Shown here piece by piece: positions 41,507 to 49,735 of a stretch of DNA of 62,917 nt; the stretch's first letter is position 1, and every line of letters starts with the position of its first letter. The notes under the pieces are model-generated. The model worked only from the letters and a program-made list of their open reading frames with translations, was not told where the DNA came from and ran no database searches. The translations under genes and the position numbers were made by a program. Source of the stretch: Leptolinea sp. (GTDB taxonomy: Bacteria; Chloroflexota; Anaerolineae; Anaerolineales; Anaerolineaceae); assembly GCA_012798535.1 (NCBI GenBank), contig JAAZMZ010000057.1, forward strand, positions 1 to 62,917, read 5' to 3'.

Positions 41507-44461
41507 TCATTTCTCCACCTGTCCGGAGAGTTTTAAGGCTTTCAGGACACGTTGGGGGGTGCATGGTAATTCACGTATCCACACACCCGTCGCATCATGA
41601 ATTGCACTCACAAGCGCCGGGGCAACCCCATCAATGGATATTTCAGATACCGATTTCGCGCCAAAAGGGCCGCTCTTTTCATCGGTTTGCACAAAGATCA
41701 CATCAGTCGCTGGCATCTCCGCTGCGCGAGGAATTTTATATGTTCTCAGATTGGGATTAAGAGGTTGGCCATCTTCATCATAGAGCATTTCTTCTGTCAG
41801 GGCAAAACCCAACGCCTGTGCCATGCCACCTTCAACCTGTCCGGCTGCGGTAAGAGGGTTGATAACTCGCCCACAGTCCACTACCATTAACATTCGTGTC
41901 ACATTTACTTTACCGGTTCTGGTATCCATTTCTATTTCCACAAATTGAGCGGCGGTGGGAGGAGGACTTACCTGACTGACATGTGATGCAGTGGCCATGA
42001 TTTGATGTTGTTCTTGTTGATGCAATGAATTAAGCGCTACTTCCTGCATGGAGACTACTTTCCCATCAGGAGAAATTACCTGTCTGTTTTCGAGTCTAAA
42101 ACCATCAGGATTTGATATGCCTAGCATCAATGCTGCATGTCTGATAATTTGTTCTTTAATCTCTAAAGCGGCTTTACGTACCGCACCCCCAGAGATATAG
42201 GTAGTGCTGCTGGCATACGCGCCTTTATCGAAGGGCGTGAAATCGGTATCCGAGGAATAGACAATTACATCTTCCAATGGAATGCCCAATACTTCAGCCG
42301 CCATCTGCGCAAGAATTGTGTCTGATCCGGTACCCAGATCTGTGGCACCAATTAGTAAATTAAAAGAACCATCGTCGTTCATTTTCAGGGTTGCAGAAGC
42401 CATATCCAAACCTGCTATTCCACTGCCGTGGATCATCACAGACATACCAATCCCATGTCGCAGGTGTCCACTTTGCCGGCGATTCGCCTGACGCTTTGCA
42501 TAGAAATCTGTAGCTTTCAGCCCGATCTCAACACATTGTTCCATGGCACTGCTCGTCAAAGATTGCTCCGTGCCTTCACGTCCTTCACCTAAGGCTTTGG
42601 AAAGATACATGTTTTCGCCAAGCTTGATCCAGTTATTTCGTTTGAACTCAACTTCATCCAGTCCCAGCTTTTCGGCGATTTCAGCCATCAGCACTTCGAT
42701 GCCGTACTGGCATTGCATGGCTCCATACCCCCTGAAAGCTCCCGCCGGAGGAGTATTGGTATATACCACATCACATTTAAAACGCGCATTCGGAGGATTA
42801 TAAAGAGTCAACCCTTTAAACCCCCCCACCATATTTACGGTCAAACCATGACAACCATAAGCTCCTGTGTCTCCAACAAGGTACAGATTGGCAGCGATCA
42901 CTTTTTTGTCTTTGATCCCTACTTTATATCGAATGATATTAGCATGGCGGCTGCGCGAACTGGTGAATTCTTGTGTGCGCGTATATTCCATCCGTACCGG
43001 GCGACCAGTCGCCAGAGTCAAGTGTGCACATAGATCTTCCAAAATCATTTCCTGCTTGTTACCAAAACCACCGCCAATGCGCGGTTTTATGACTCGAATC
43101 TTTTTCACTGGCAAATTGATAAGCGGGGCAAGCATTCGCCGAATATGAAACGGTACCTGTGTGCTGGTGCGAACGACTAAGCGGTCATCTTCGTCCAAAT
43201 ATGTTATGCACACATGGGGTTCCAAATGTACATGTTGCTGCTTGGGAGTACGGTACTTTCCTTCAAAAACCGCATCCGACTCGGCAAATGATTTATCTAC
43301 ATCGCCTACTTCTGCTTCAATGTGGTGAACAATATTGTGAGTTGGATCATAAATTCCCTTAGTGTCCGTTTCATCATGAACAATGGGTGCACCATTCTGC
43401 ATCGCTTGTTCCGGGTCTACAATTGCCGGAAGAATTTCATACTCAACATCAATCAACTCCAATGCCTTTTGGGCGATCTCTAGAGTATCGGCTGCCACAA
43501 TCGCAACTCGGTCACCTACATGACGTACCTTATTATCCAGGCTGACTTGATCATACGGTAGTGGTTGGGGGTAACTTTGTCCTCCTGAGGCGTACTTGAC
43601 CCGCGGAATGTCTTGATAGGTCAATACGGCATGTACTCCTGGCAGTTCCCGCGCTTTACTGGAATCGATTTTTCGAATGAACGCATGGGCATGTGGGCTG
43701 GTAAGTAAAGCACCATAAAGCATGCCTTCCGGGCGGAAATCGTCTGTAAAAACCGGGCGGCCTTGAGCCAATTTTTTCGCGTCGACTTTGACTTCTGATT
43801 TTCCAACGACGTGGGTCTTTACCATTTCTTCGGGTGTGTAAACCAGCGGCGGCAGTGGGTTTCGTTTACCATCCCGTCTAAAATATTCTTCAGGTAATGT
43901 AATCCGACCCATATCTTGGGGTAAAGGTAAATCTTTGTGTGAGTATGGAGATACTTTTTCGCCGCGTAAAATAGCAGCAGCCCGTTGAACTGCGTTGACC
44001 CCGCGAACATACCCAGTACAACGACAGAGGATTGGATTCAACGCCTGCCGAATTTGGTCATCTGTTGGATTGGGATTTTGATCCAGAAGCGATTTGGCAG
44101 AAAGGATTTGAGCCGGGGTGCAGAATCCACATTGAATCGCCCCTGTTTCTATAAATGCTTCTTGAATCGGGTCCAATATATTATTCTGACCTAGACCCTC
44201 TAGGGTAGTGATTTCTGCCCCATTGACATCCGCAGCTTTGATTTTACAGCTGCGTACGGGTTTCCCATCGAGAAGCACCGTACAAACCCCACAGGTGCCA
44301 TCCTCGCAGCCATGTTTAACACTAAAATAAGAGGCGCTGCGCAGCGCATCCAACAGGCTTTCATTTTGCCCAACGAAAAGTGTTTGCTGGAGGTTATTAA
44401 TGGTGACAGCAATTTCAATCTGAGAATTTTTTACACCAGTTGTCTTTCTTGATCTTTTCAT
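41507..44461 (-). CDS. Fused 2Fe-2S/molybdopterin oxidoreductase (xanthine dehydrogenase/aldehyde oxidoreductase family)
   Basis: This 984-residue protein joins an N-terminal plant-type [2Fe-2S] domain (CEDGTCGVCTVLLDG), the second [2Fe-2S] domain (CGFCTPAQILS and CRCTGYVRGV) and the large molybdenum-binding subunit. Molybdopterin motifs are IGGGFGNKQE, GAFRGYGAMQ and GATDLGTGSDT, and the catalytic Glu is in GAKSVSEISID near the C-terminus. No FAD domain or separate FAD subunit is present, so the layout matches Desulfovibrio-type aldehyde oxidoreductase or a hypoxanthine/purine hydroxylase that uses ferredoxin-like acceptors. AGGTGATCAA precedes ATG 44461. No molybdenum-cofactor insertion gene is adjacent. 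Confidence 0.92.
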   Translation of the reverse strand: MKRSRKTTGVKNSQIEIAVTINNLQQTLFVGQNESLLDALRSASYFSVKHGCEDGTCGVCTVLLDGKPVRSCKIKAADVNGAEITTLEGLGQNNILDPIQEAFIETGAIQCGFCTPAQILSAKSLLDQNPNPTDDQIRQALNPILCRCTGYVRGVNAVQRAAAILRGEKVSPYSHKDLPLPQDMGRITLPEEYFRRDGKRNPLPPLVYTPEEMVKTHVVGKSEVKVDAKKLAQGRPVFTDDFRPEGMLYGALLTSPHAHAFIRKIDSSKARELPGVHAVLTYQDIPRVKYASGGQSYPQPLPYDQVSLDNKVRHVGDRVAIVAADTLEIAQKALELIDVEYEILPAIVDPEQAMQNGAPIVHDETDTKGIYDPTHNIVHHIEAEVGDVDKSFAESDAVFEGKYRTPKQQHVHLEPHVCITYLDEDDRLVVRTSTQVPFHIRRMLAPLINLPVKKIRVIKPRIGGGFGNKQEMILEDLCAHLTLATGRPVRMEYTRTQEFTSSRSRHANIIRYKVGIKDKKVIAANLYLVGDTGAYGCHGLTVNMVGGFKGLTLYNPPNARFKCDVVYTNTPPAGAFRGYGAMQCQYGIEVLMAEIAEKLGLDEVEFKRNNWIKLGENMYLSKALGEGREGTEQSLTSSAMEQCVEIGLKATDFYAKRQANRRQSGHLRHGIGMSVMIHGSGIAGLDMASATLKMNDDGSFNLLIGATDLGTGSDTILAQMAAEVLGIPLEDVIVYSSDTDFTPFDKGAYASSTTYISGGAVRKAALEIKEQIIRHAALMLGISNPDGFRLENRQVISPDGKVVSMQEVALNSLHQQEQHQIMATASHVSQVSPPPTAAQFVEIEMDTRTGKVNVTRMLMVVDCGRVINPLTAAGQVEGGMAQALGFALTEEMLYDEDGQPLNPNLRTYKIPRAAEMPATDVIFVQTDEKSGPFGAKSVSEISIDGVAPALVSAIHDATGVWIRELPCTPQRVLKALKLSGQVEK

Positions 44462-44635
44462 TTGATCACCTCATCCTCCTACTGTTTAGATTGAACATAA
44501 GCAATCTGGGAGCCGAAGCAGATATTTTTAGTCTGTGCAAGTGCGATATCGATCACAAATGATAAAGCCGATCTCTTTTCACCCATTTTCAAACTCCCGT
44601 CACCTTTTGGAATTGCTGGATTTTCGATGGTTCTC

Positions 44636-45085
44636 TTATATCCATCGTCTGACATCTTTCTTGTATTTCATCCACATTGAAGAAAATTTATGCTCCAGAT
44701 TTTTCTCTTCAACGGCAATGAACATGCGATCCACCAGAATTGTAAAGGCTATCACAATCAGATAGGGGCTTAATGTTCCTAATAAAAGGGCGATTCCGAT
44801 CAATATGGCTACAAATCCCAGATACATGGGGTTGCGGCTAATTGAAAATATACCTGATGTGATGAGTGTATTGGGTTCTTCAAAAGGTTTGACGGTCGTT
44901 CCATATCGATGAAAAGTCTTATCGGCAGCCAGATTGATCCAAATTCCAAAACCAAGTGGAAGAATTCCCACCAAATTCCATGGAATAGGGATCAACCTGG
45001 TAAGTGGAAGGATGAAGTGGATTAACAAGATCATTACCATGGCTATTAACAGATACCCTGTAGGTAATAGGTTAATTTTATTCAT
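44636..45085 (-). CDS. Isoprenylcysteine carboxyl methyltransferase-like membrane methyltransferase, copy 1
   Basis: This 149-residue protein has four to five membrane helices and the ICMT/PEMT signature: GTTVKPFEEPNTLITSGIF, then SRNPMYLGFVAILIG, then the acidic EEKNLEHKF (reading VEEKNLEHKFSSMWMKYK). AAAGGATGAT sets ATG 45085; an upstream TTG at 45106 is unlikely. Relatives methylate carboxyl groups of lipids or small hydrophobic molecules. A second, longer family member occurs at 48628. Confidence 0.85.
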   Translation of the reverse strand: MNKINLLPTGYLLIAMVMILLIHFILPLTRLIPIPWNLVGILPLGFGIWINLAADKTFHRYGTTVKPFEEPNTLITSGIFSISRNPMYLGFVAILIGIALLLGTLSPYLIVIAFTILVDRMFIAVEEKNLEHKFSSMWMKYKKDVRRWI

Positions 45086-45190
45086 ATCATCCTTTCGTTT
45101 CAGCAAACGAAAAAGATCGAAGGCTAAAAACTTCTACATCTTGGGCGGTCGGCAATCTGGCGTACTTATTTCAATCCATTCCACAACTAA

Positions 45191-45553
45191 TTAAAATTCT
45201 GGTACCTGACATTCTTCTACTTTCCCTTGATCACAAAGCACTGAAATGCGGCAATCGATGGACAACCGCGCTAAAACAGGGACATTGAGGGTATGAGCAG
45301 TTCTCTCAGCATGACTTGGCCCAATAATCTCATATTCATTACCGGTATCTGGTGCCTTGAAAAAACTCATGTTTTCGACAATTCCTAAAAAGGAAACGCC
45401 AATTCGATTGGCCATATTAGCCGCTTTTCGCATCACCATACCGGCCAGGTCCTGTGGGGTGGTTACCAGCAATATTCCGCGCATGGGTAAAGATTGCATA
45501 ATGGTTAACGGCGCATCAGAAGTACCTGGTGGTATTATATCTCTAAGGATAAT
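45191..45553 (-). pseudogene. 5'-truncated Mrp/NBP35-type ATPase
   Basis: The frame opens just after TAA 45554-45556 and reads DIIPPGTSDAPLTIMQSLP, then VTTPQDLAGMVMRKA and GIVENMSFF, ending at QVPEF. These are the C-terminal half motifs of Mrp/ApbC iron-sulfur carrier ATPases. The Walker A half (GKGGVGKS) is missing and nothing like it lies upstream, where REP-like DNA begins. The normal protein is at least 250-350 residues, so this is a remnant. A fragment starting at the internal ATG 45499 could still be translated. Confidence 0.75.
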
Positions 45554-45737
45554 TTACGCCCGTTATAACCGTTTAACAACATTGTCAGAGGTATTGATAG
45601 TCCTAGGGTATCGATTTTTTAAATAAGGTATATATTTGGAATCCCATTTTTTCATAAAATTTGATGATCGATTTTTTTGAAAATTCAATGGATAAACTTC
45701 TGTGATTTGATTGCCTGACTTTGCTTTCAGTGGTAGG

Positions 45738-45783
45738 ATGCGGTCGATTGCCTGCCCCTGTCAATTTGGAATGAGTGCATCCC
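45738..45783. repeat. Degenerate REP-like hairpin (family member 2)
   Basis: GATGCGGTCGATTGCC is followed by TGCCCCTGTCAATTTGG and ends AATGAGTGCATCC. Outer arms GATGC and GCATC and the inner CCC stem match the 61234 copy. It lies between the Mrp remnant and the next gene. Confidence 0.5.
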
Positions 45784-45790
45784 TGTGATG

Positions 45791-46591
45791 TCAGCCTGAC
45801 GTCATTTGTTTTGCTACTTCCTTCGCAGATCCTTTGAACCATTCCTGGTGAACATCGTACCAAATGGAAGACGATTGCCCCAGTTTCGCAATTTGCCTTG
45901 GATGGGCAAGTGGCAGGATATTTAGTTCCATGTCACCCAATCGTGCTTTGTGAAACTGACCGTACATGTGGTTGTCATATCCAAAATCCGAAAGTTTGTG
46001 CCAGCGATTATCAAAATAAGATAAAAACCATTGGATTGGTTTGTCGCCGAGTAATATCAGTACCTTTGCTTCAGAGGCTTTTATCTCAGCCAGAATCGCC
46101 TTTCGGCGGTTCTCATCGGTGAGCATGGTTGGAAGAGAGGGAACTGTTGGTTGGGCTAAACCATATTTTGATACAAGCGGCAAGTATGCCCGCTCAATGG
46201 CCTTACTCTGAGCAGGGTTTACGCAACTATGGGGTACCAGGTCACACAGCCAGGCACTTTGCCGGTCAATTTCCAATGGTTTCAGAATCAAATCGTCAAG
46301 AGCAATACCTGATGGCCCGTTGAAATCTTGTCTGGCGGGAATAAGCTTCCCAGCTTCCGGTGGAATGTTGATTTGCTGAATAATCGAATCTGCATTTTCG
46401 CCGCGCCAAAAGATGTACGGCTCACTGGCAACAGCCAATGCGTTTACGACAGTTTTATTGTTGGTGTCTTTCCAATTGGCGTGAACTGCGCTGGCATAAA
46501 CGCCAAGAACAAACACATCCTTGGGTGTGCGGTCTTTTTGCAGTACTTCCTGAACTGGCTGTCCAAAAGGAAATATTCCGATAGGGTTCAT
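45791..46591 (-). CDS. Hypothetical protein, uracil-DNA glycosylase-fold-like
   Basis: This 266-residue soluble protein has no recognised name. Weak landmarks suggest the uracil-DNA glycosylase-like fold: VFVLGVYASAVHANW near the N-terminus, a middle AKVLILLGDKPIQWFLSYF with a LLGxKP strand, and ILPLAHPRQIAKLG with a late His-Pro, the usual place of the HPS motif. The active-site water-activating residue cannot be assigned. It is flanked by REP-like elements on both sides and may be a cargo gene of that scarred region. Start at ATG 46591. Confidence 0.6.
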   Translation of the reverse strand: MNPIGIFPFGQPVQEVLQKDRTPKDVFVLGVYASAVHANWKDTNNKTVVNALAVASEPYIFWRGENADSIIQQINIPPEAGKLIPARQDFNGPSGIALDDLILKPLEIDRQSAWLCDLVPHSCVNPAQSKAIERAYLPLVSKYGLAQPTVPSLPTMLTDENRRKAILAEIKASEAKVLILLGDKPIQWFLSYFDNRWHKLSDFGYDNHMYGQFHKARLGDMELNILPLAHPRQIAKLGQSSSIWYDVHQEWFKGSAKEVAKQMTSG

Positions 46592-46640
46592 TTGTGTTTT
46601 ACTTTTCCCTCATGTGTAAATGACTGGAAAACCTTTGGTC

Positions 46641-46681
46641 GTCCTGGCCGGCCTGCCCCTGTTTTTAGGGGAGAGCGCATC
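46641..46681. repeat. REP-like hairpin (family member 3)
   Basis: TGCCCCTGTTTTTAGGGGAG is a clean inner stem-loop, followed by AGCGCATC as outer right arm. The left outer arm is worn (GTCCTGGCCGGCC). It abuts the tRNA-like repeat at 46691. Confidence 0.5.
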
Positions 46682-46690
46682 ACATATTAA

Positions 46691-46744
46691 TTCCCCACTA
46701 CCGGTAATCAGTGGGCTGGCTGGATTCGAAGTAGCGACCAAGAG
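46691..46744 (-). repeat. Degenerate direct repeat of the tRNA-Met 3' half and its downstream flank
   Basis: Fifty-four bases from TTCCCCACTACCGGTAATCA to GCGACCAAGAG align with 48468-48522, which is the 3' half of the intact tRNA-Met plus about 20 bases beyond its 3' end. Only a handful of substitutions and a one-base gap separate them. The T-arm here is broken (GTAGC for CCAGC), so it is not a functional tRNA. With the intact tRNA it brackets 1.8 kb of AT-rich DNA, the layout left by integration at a tRNA 3' end. Confidence 0.65.
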
Positions 46745-46775
46745 AAATCACGGTAATTTCCTATAAGGTCGTATT

Positions 46776-47042
46776 TCAAATATATATGATCAATGCACCA
46801 ATAAGTTGAAAGAAAAAACCACTACAAATCAAAATAATCCCAATTATTGCACTATTTGACTGTTTTATAAAAAATTGAGCCAAAGGTAAATTTTCATTCT
46901 CTTCTTCTGTATTGGCAGCAAGATGAGGAACACCTAAATTGGCTGCTTCTCTTTTTGTAAGAATTAATTCCTTCGCAATAATTAGACTGCCTAAAAAGCC
47001 AAGAATTAATCCACTAATAATTAAAATGTTTGCGCAAATCAT
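46776..47042 (-). CDS. Small hypothetical membrane protein
   Basis: This 88-residue protein has two membrane helices (ILIISGLILGFLGSLIIA and AIIGIILICSGFFFQLIGAL) joined by a polar, acidic loop rich in Asn and Glu. Codon use is AT-rich compared with most of the window. TAACGGAGGGG lies just upstream of ATG 47042, a good ribosome site. I do not recognise the family. It lies inside the interval bounded by the tRNA-like repeats. Confidence 0.55.
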   Translation of the reverse strand: MICANILIISGLILGFLGSLIIAKELILTKREAANLGVPHLAANTEEENENLPLAQFFIKQSNSAIIGIILICSGFFFQLIGALIIYI

Positions 47043-47258
47043 AATCCCCTCCGTTATCTCATACCTTTTTGCTTCATGAATTCGCTAATTGGTGTTATCG
47101 GAACCGTGAGAAATAAAGATGATTTTCAGGTTGATTTTCCTTATGGTAGATTTGTGTCAATAAAAATATCGAATGGCAATTGCCGATTTGGTAGTAATGC
47201 TAGATGGATATACTTATCTTTCTTCACCTTCGGTCATAAACCCGATATGTTTTAGCCT

Positions 47259-47360
47259 GATTCGCTCAAAGGCGAGCACATCACAAGTTATTTGGGTATA
47301 TCAACGAAAACTTGACAATGGCCATTCCGCTGTCTGTTACAAGAACCCAGGACTTACTAA
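47259..47360 (-). pseudogene. REP-like palindrome plus decayed RAYT fragment
   Basis: GATTCGCTCAAAGGCGAGCA (47259 on) is a worn copy of the short palindrome. It is followed from 47292 by GGGTATATCAACGAAAACTT and GACAATGGCCATTCCGC, which match the RAYT coding DNA near 62800-62855 (AAAACTTGACCACGGCCAAT). No frame is open. The rest of the gap 47043-47416 shows nothing else. Confidence 0.5.
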
Positions 47361-47416
47361 ATTGTTTTCAGACACATGATTTGTAATATGTTCAAAGCGA
47401 TGCATTCACTCATATC

Positions 47417-48352
47417 TTACATTGCAGGCAAGATCTCGTCCGTTTTTTGAAATAATACACTAATGCGGGAGGTAATTAAATTATCAAAATAGTTGGTTTT
47501 GCTCTTGAAACAAGAAGAGTATTTGTTTATCAAGTATAGGTGAGATAGATCAAGAGTTTCGTGGTATCGGACACATTTGATCACGCTAGAGTATTTTTCC
47601 CATAAATTTCTATAGTCTTCGAGAGACCAACCGTTTTTTTCATTGAAATCAATAGCCTCCAATCCTTTTTGAATTGTGAAGTTATTGATCTGATCTTTCT
47701 GGAAAAGGAATTGACAATATGGGACGGGTATAGAATTATAGGCATGCTCACCATAGGGAGAATAATACAGTGGTCCAAACTCCAGATAAATAGAGCCACC
47801 TTTCCTTACAACTCTGATAGCCTCCCGTATAACAGATTCTGGTGAGGCGAAATGCTCGAAGGCATCAAAAGAAAAAACAAAATCAAAACTTGAATCGTCA
47901 AATAGCAATTTCGCGGCATCCATCTGAAGTAGACTTACACCCATATTGGCTGCGCGTTTGTCAAATCCTGTATCTCTGTTGTCAATAGCAGTCGAAATTT
48001 TTCCTTTTTGACTAATAAACCCGCTTACCATTCCATCCCAACAAGCGAGTTCGAGAAAAGACTGTGCTTTCCCTGCTCCAGGCAGCCGTAGAATACGTGA
48101 CGCTCTTTCTTTTCCTCTGGCTTCGACAGATTTCATATCGTACCCATATTTCGGAGGGTAGGGATACTGTGTTAATAAATCTTCCAAATTATTGATATCC
48201 AGGTATGACGGTGTATCCATTGCCAATGAAAATACCCGTTGGGTGCGTTTTTTCTCATACATCAAGGGGAGATCCAAACATATGAATCGCAATGTATTTA
48301 CGATGGAGTCTGGAAGGACAGTCTTAATCAAAGATTTAATTTTGGGTTTCAT
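47417..48352 (-). CDS. Class I SAM-dependent methyltransferase
   Basis: This 311-residue protein has a methyltransferase core: motif I FLELACWDGMVSGFI, the acidic end of strand 2 in TAIDNRD, motif II/III FDFVFSFDAFEHFASPE and VRKGGSIYLEFGPLY. The C-terminal third is poorly conserved and aromatic. It resembles methyltransferases linked to surface-glycan gene clusters. It is AT-rich and lies between the tRNA-like repeat at 46691 and the intact tRNA, so it may be acquired cargo. Start at ATG 48352. Confidence 0.85.
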   Translation of the reverse strand: MKPKIKSLIKTVLPDSIVNTLRFICLDLPLMYEKKRTQRVFSLAMDTPSYLDINNLEDLLTQYPYPPKYGYDMKSVEARGKERASRILRLPGAGKAQSFLELACWDGMVSGFISQKGKISTAIDNRDTGFDKRAANMGVSLLQMDAAKLLFDDSSFDFVFSFDAFEHFASPESVIREAIRVVRKGGSIYLEFGPLYYSPYGEHAYNSIPVPYCQFLFQKDQINNFTIQKGLEAIDFNEKNGWSLEDYRNLWEKYSSVIKCVRYHETLDLSHLYLINKYSSCFKSKTNYFDNLITSRISVLFQKTDEILPAM

Positions 48353-48488
48353 TCTGTTTGGTTAATTGAATATTCTCTCAAAAAAACATATCATCATAGA
48401 TTTCCCTACCTGCTAAATTTATTATAGCATTTTCCCTGCATCCATCATTTGGCGTATCTGGTACCCTTTCCCCGCTACCGATAATCAG

Positions 48489-48560
48489 TGGGCCCGGCTG
48501 GATTCGAACCAGCGACCAAGAGGTTATGAGCCCCGTGCTCTGCCACTGAGCTACGGGCCC
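48489..48560 (-). tRNA. tRNA-Met (anticodon CAT)
   Basis: Read on the minus strand the sequence folds as a complete cloverleaf: acceptor GGGCCCG with CGGGCCC, D-arm GCTC/GAGC, anticodon loop CTCATAA, variable loop TGGTC, and T-arm GCTGG TTCGAAT CCAGC, then discriminator A. CCA is not encoded. The CAT anticodon may mean elongator or initiator Met, or Ile2 with a modified C; the acceptor pair G-C at position 1-72 argues against initiator tRNA. Confidence 0.93.
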
Positions 48561-48627
48561 GACAGACAGGCTTATTATAATTTATACCGCGGTGTTCGTC
48601 ACGACTAAAACGCCCATCCGCGGGCGG

Positions 48628-49326
48628 TTACCAGATACCGGGGATCAGGCGGAAGCGGGTGCGCTTTGCGTAGTCGGCATAACCGTCCAGGTTCTGATGC
48701 AGGAAGCGGTCTTCGAGCCGGGTGCGGATGACCATCAGAATCACCAGGATCATCGCGGGGATCAATGCCCAGGCGGAATCCAGCAGAAATGGCGTGGCCA
48801 GGTAGGTGAGCAAGGTGCCGGCATAACCGGGGTGGCGCATCCAGCGGTACGGCCCGCCGGAGACCACTTTGTGCCCGCGTTCAGTCTGCAGGCGCACCAC
48901 GCCGGAGAAGTACCGGTTTTCGATGAGGGCATACGAACCCAGCGCGTAGCTGGCCACAACGGCGGTCAGGGCGATCAACTTGACCGGCAGGCTGAATTCC
49001 GGCGGCCAGCGGAAGAGCATATCCAGCCCGGCCACGATCAAAATGAACATTCCGCCCAGCGCCACCAGCGGTGAAAGTATCTTATCCCAGGGCTGGGTAT
49101 CCTCCTGTTTGCCGTAGCTGGCGCGTTCTTCCAATATATCGGGGTTGCGCTGCACGGCCAGCTTGCGGCTGATGATGAATCCCAGCACGCTGATCAGACC
49201 GTAAACCCAGGCTTCCCACCAGTCCCATTTCCAAGAAATGAGCAGGGTAATGAAGGGCATGATCAGAATGAAAAGGATCATTTTGATGAGAGTACCCGGT
49301 GAAAAAGAACTTTTTATGGTTTCCAT
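48628..49326 (-). CDS. Isoprenylcysteine carboxyl methyltransferase-like membrane methyltransferase, copy 2
   Basis: This 232-residue protein has about five membrane helices and the ICMT/PEMT signature in its C-terminal half: HKVVSGGPYRWMRHPGYAG, then RTRLEDRFLHQNLDGYADYA. GGAGGGACTCC sets ATG 49326. Longer in-frame starts run into the 23-bp repeat block and are not real. It is a paralogue of the smaller gene at 44636. The substrate is unknown. Confidence 0.87.
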   Translation of the reverse strand: METIKSSFSPGTLIKMILFILIMPFITLLISWKWDWWEAWVYGLISVLGFIISRKLAVQRNPDILEERASYGKQEDTQPWDKILSPLVALGGMFILIVAGLDMLFRWPPEFSLPVKLIALTAVVASYALGSYALIENRYFSGVVRLQTERGHKVVSGGPYRWMRHPGYAGTLLTYLATPFLLDSAWALIPAMILVILMVIRTRLEDRFLHQNLDGYADYAKRTRFRLIPGIW

Positions 49327-49372
49327 GGAGTCCCTCCTTTTTTGATTATATTCAATGTTACGTCTGTTGCGG

Positions 49373-49735
49373 TGGTTCGACAGGCTCACCAACCGGATGG
49401 TATCGTTCCCCGAGCCTGTCGAGGGGTCACCCACCGGTGGTTCGACAGGCTCACCCAACGGAGCCGCTCCCCGAGCCTGTCGAGGGGTCACCAACCATGG
49501 TTCGACAAGCTCACCAACCATGGTTCGACAAGCTCACCAACCATGGTTCGACAAGCTCACCAACCATGGTTCGACAAGCTCACCAACCATGGTTCGACAG
49601 GCTCACCAACCGTGGTTCGACAGGCTCACCAACCATGGTTCGACAGGCTCACCAACCATGGTTCGACAAGCTCACCAACCGTGGTTCGACAGGCTCACCA
49701 ACCGTGGTTCGACAGGCTCACCAACCGGTGGTTCT
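49373..49735. repeat. 23-bp tandem repeat block
   Basis: From 49499 to 49729 a 23-base unit, GGTTCGACAAGCTCACCAAC plus CAT, occurs about ten times in tandem, with variants CAGG for CAAG and CGT for CAT. Upstream (49373-49498) are two more GGTTCGACAGGCTCACC copies interleaved with the reverse-type CCCCGAGCCTGTCGAGGGG, giving short palindromic pairs. Because 23 is not a multiple of three, long frames stay open on both strands; these are artefacts. The block ends one base inside the stop codon of the next gene. Confidence 0.95.

Noticed and set aside
46691..46744. Second tRNA gene
   Set aside because: Only the 3' half is present and the T-stem is broken, so it cannot be a working tRNA.
47173..47379. 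68-codon plus-strand frame
   Set aside because: It covers the decayed REP/RAYT sequence and has no coding character of its own.
49373..49735. Possible CRISPR array
   Set aside because: Repeats are directly tandem with no unique spacers, unit length is 23, and no cas gene is present.
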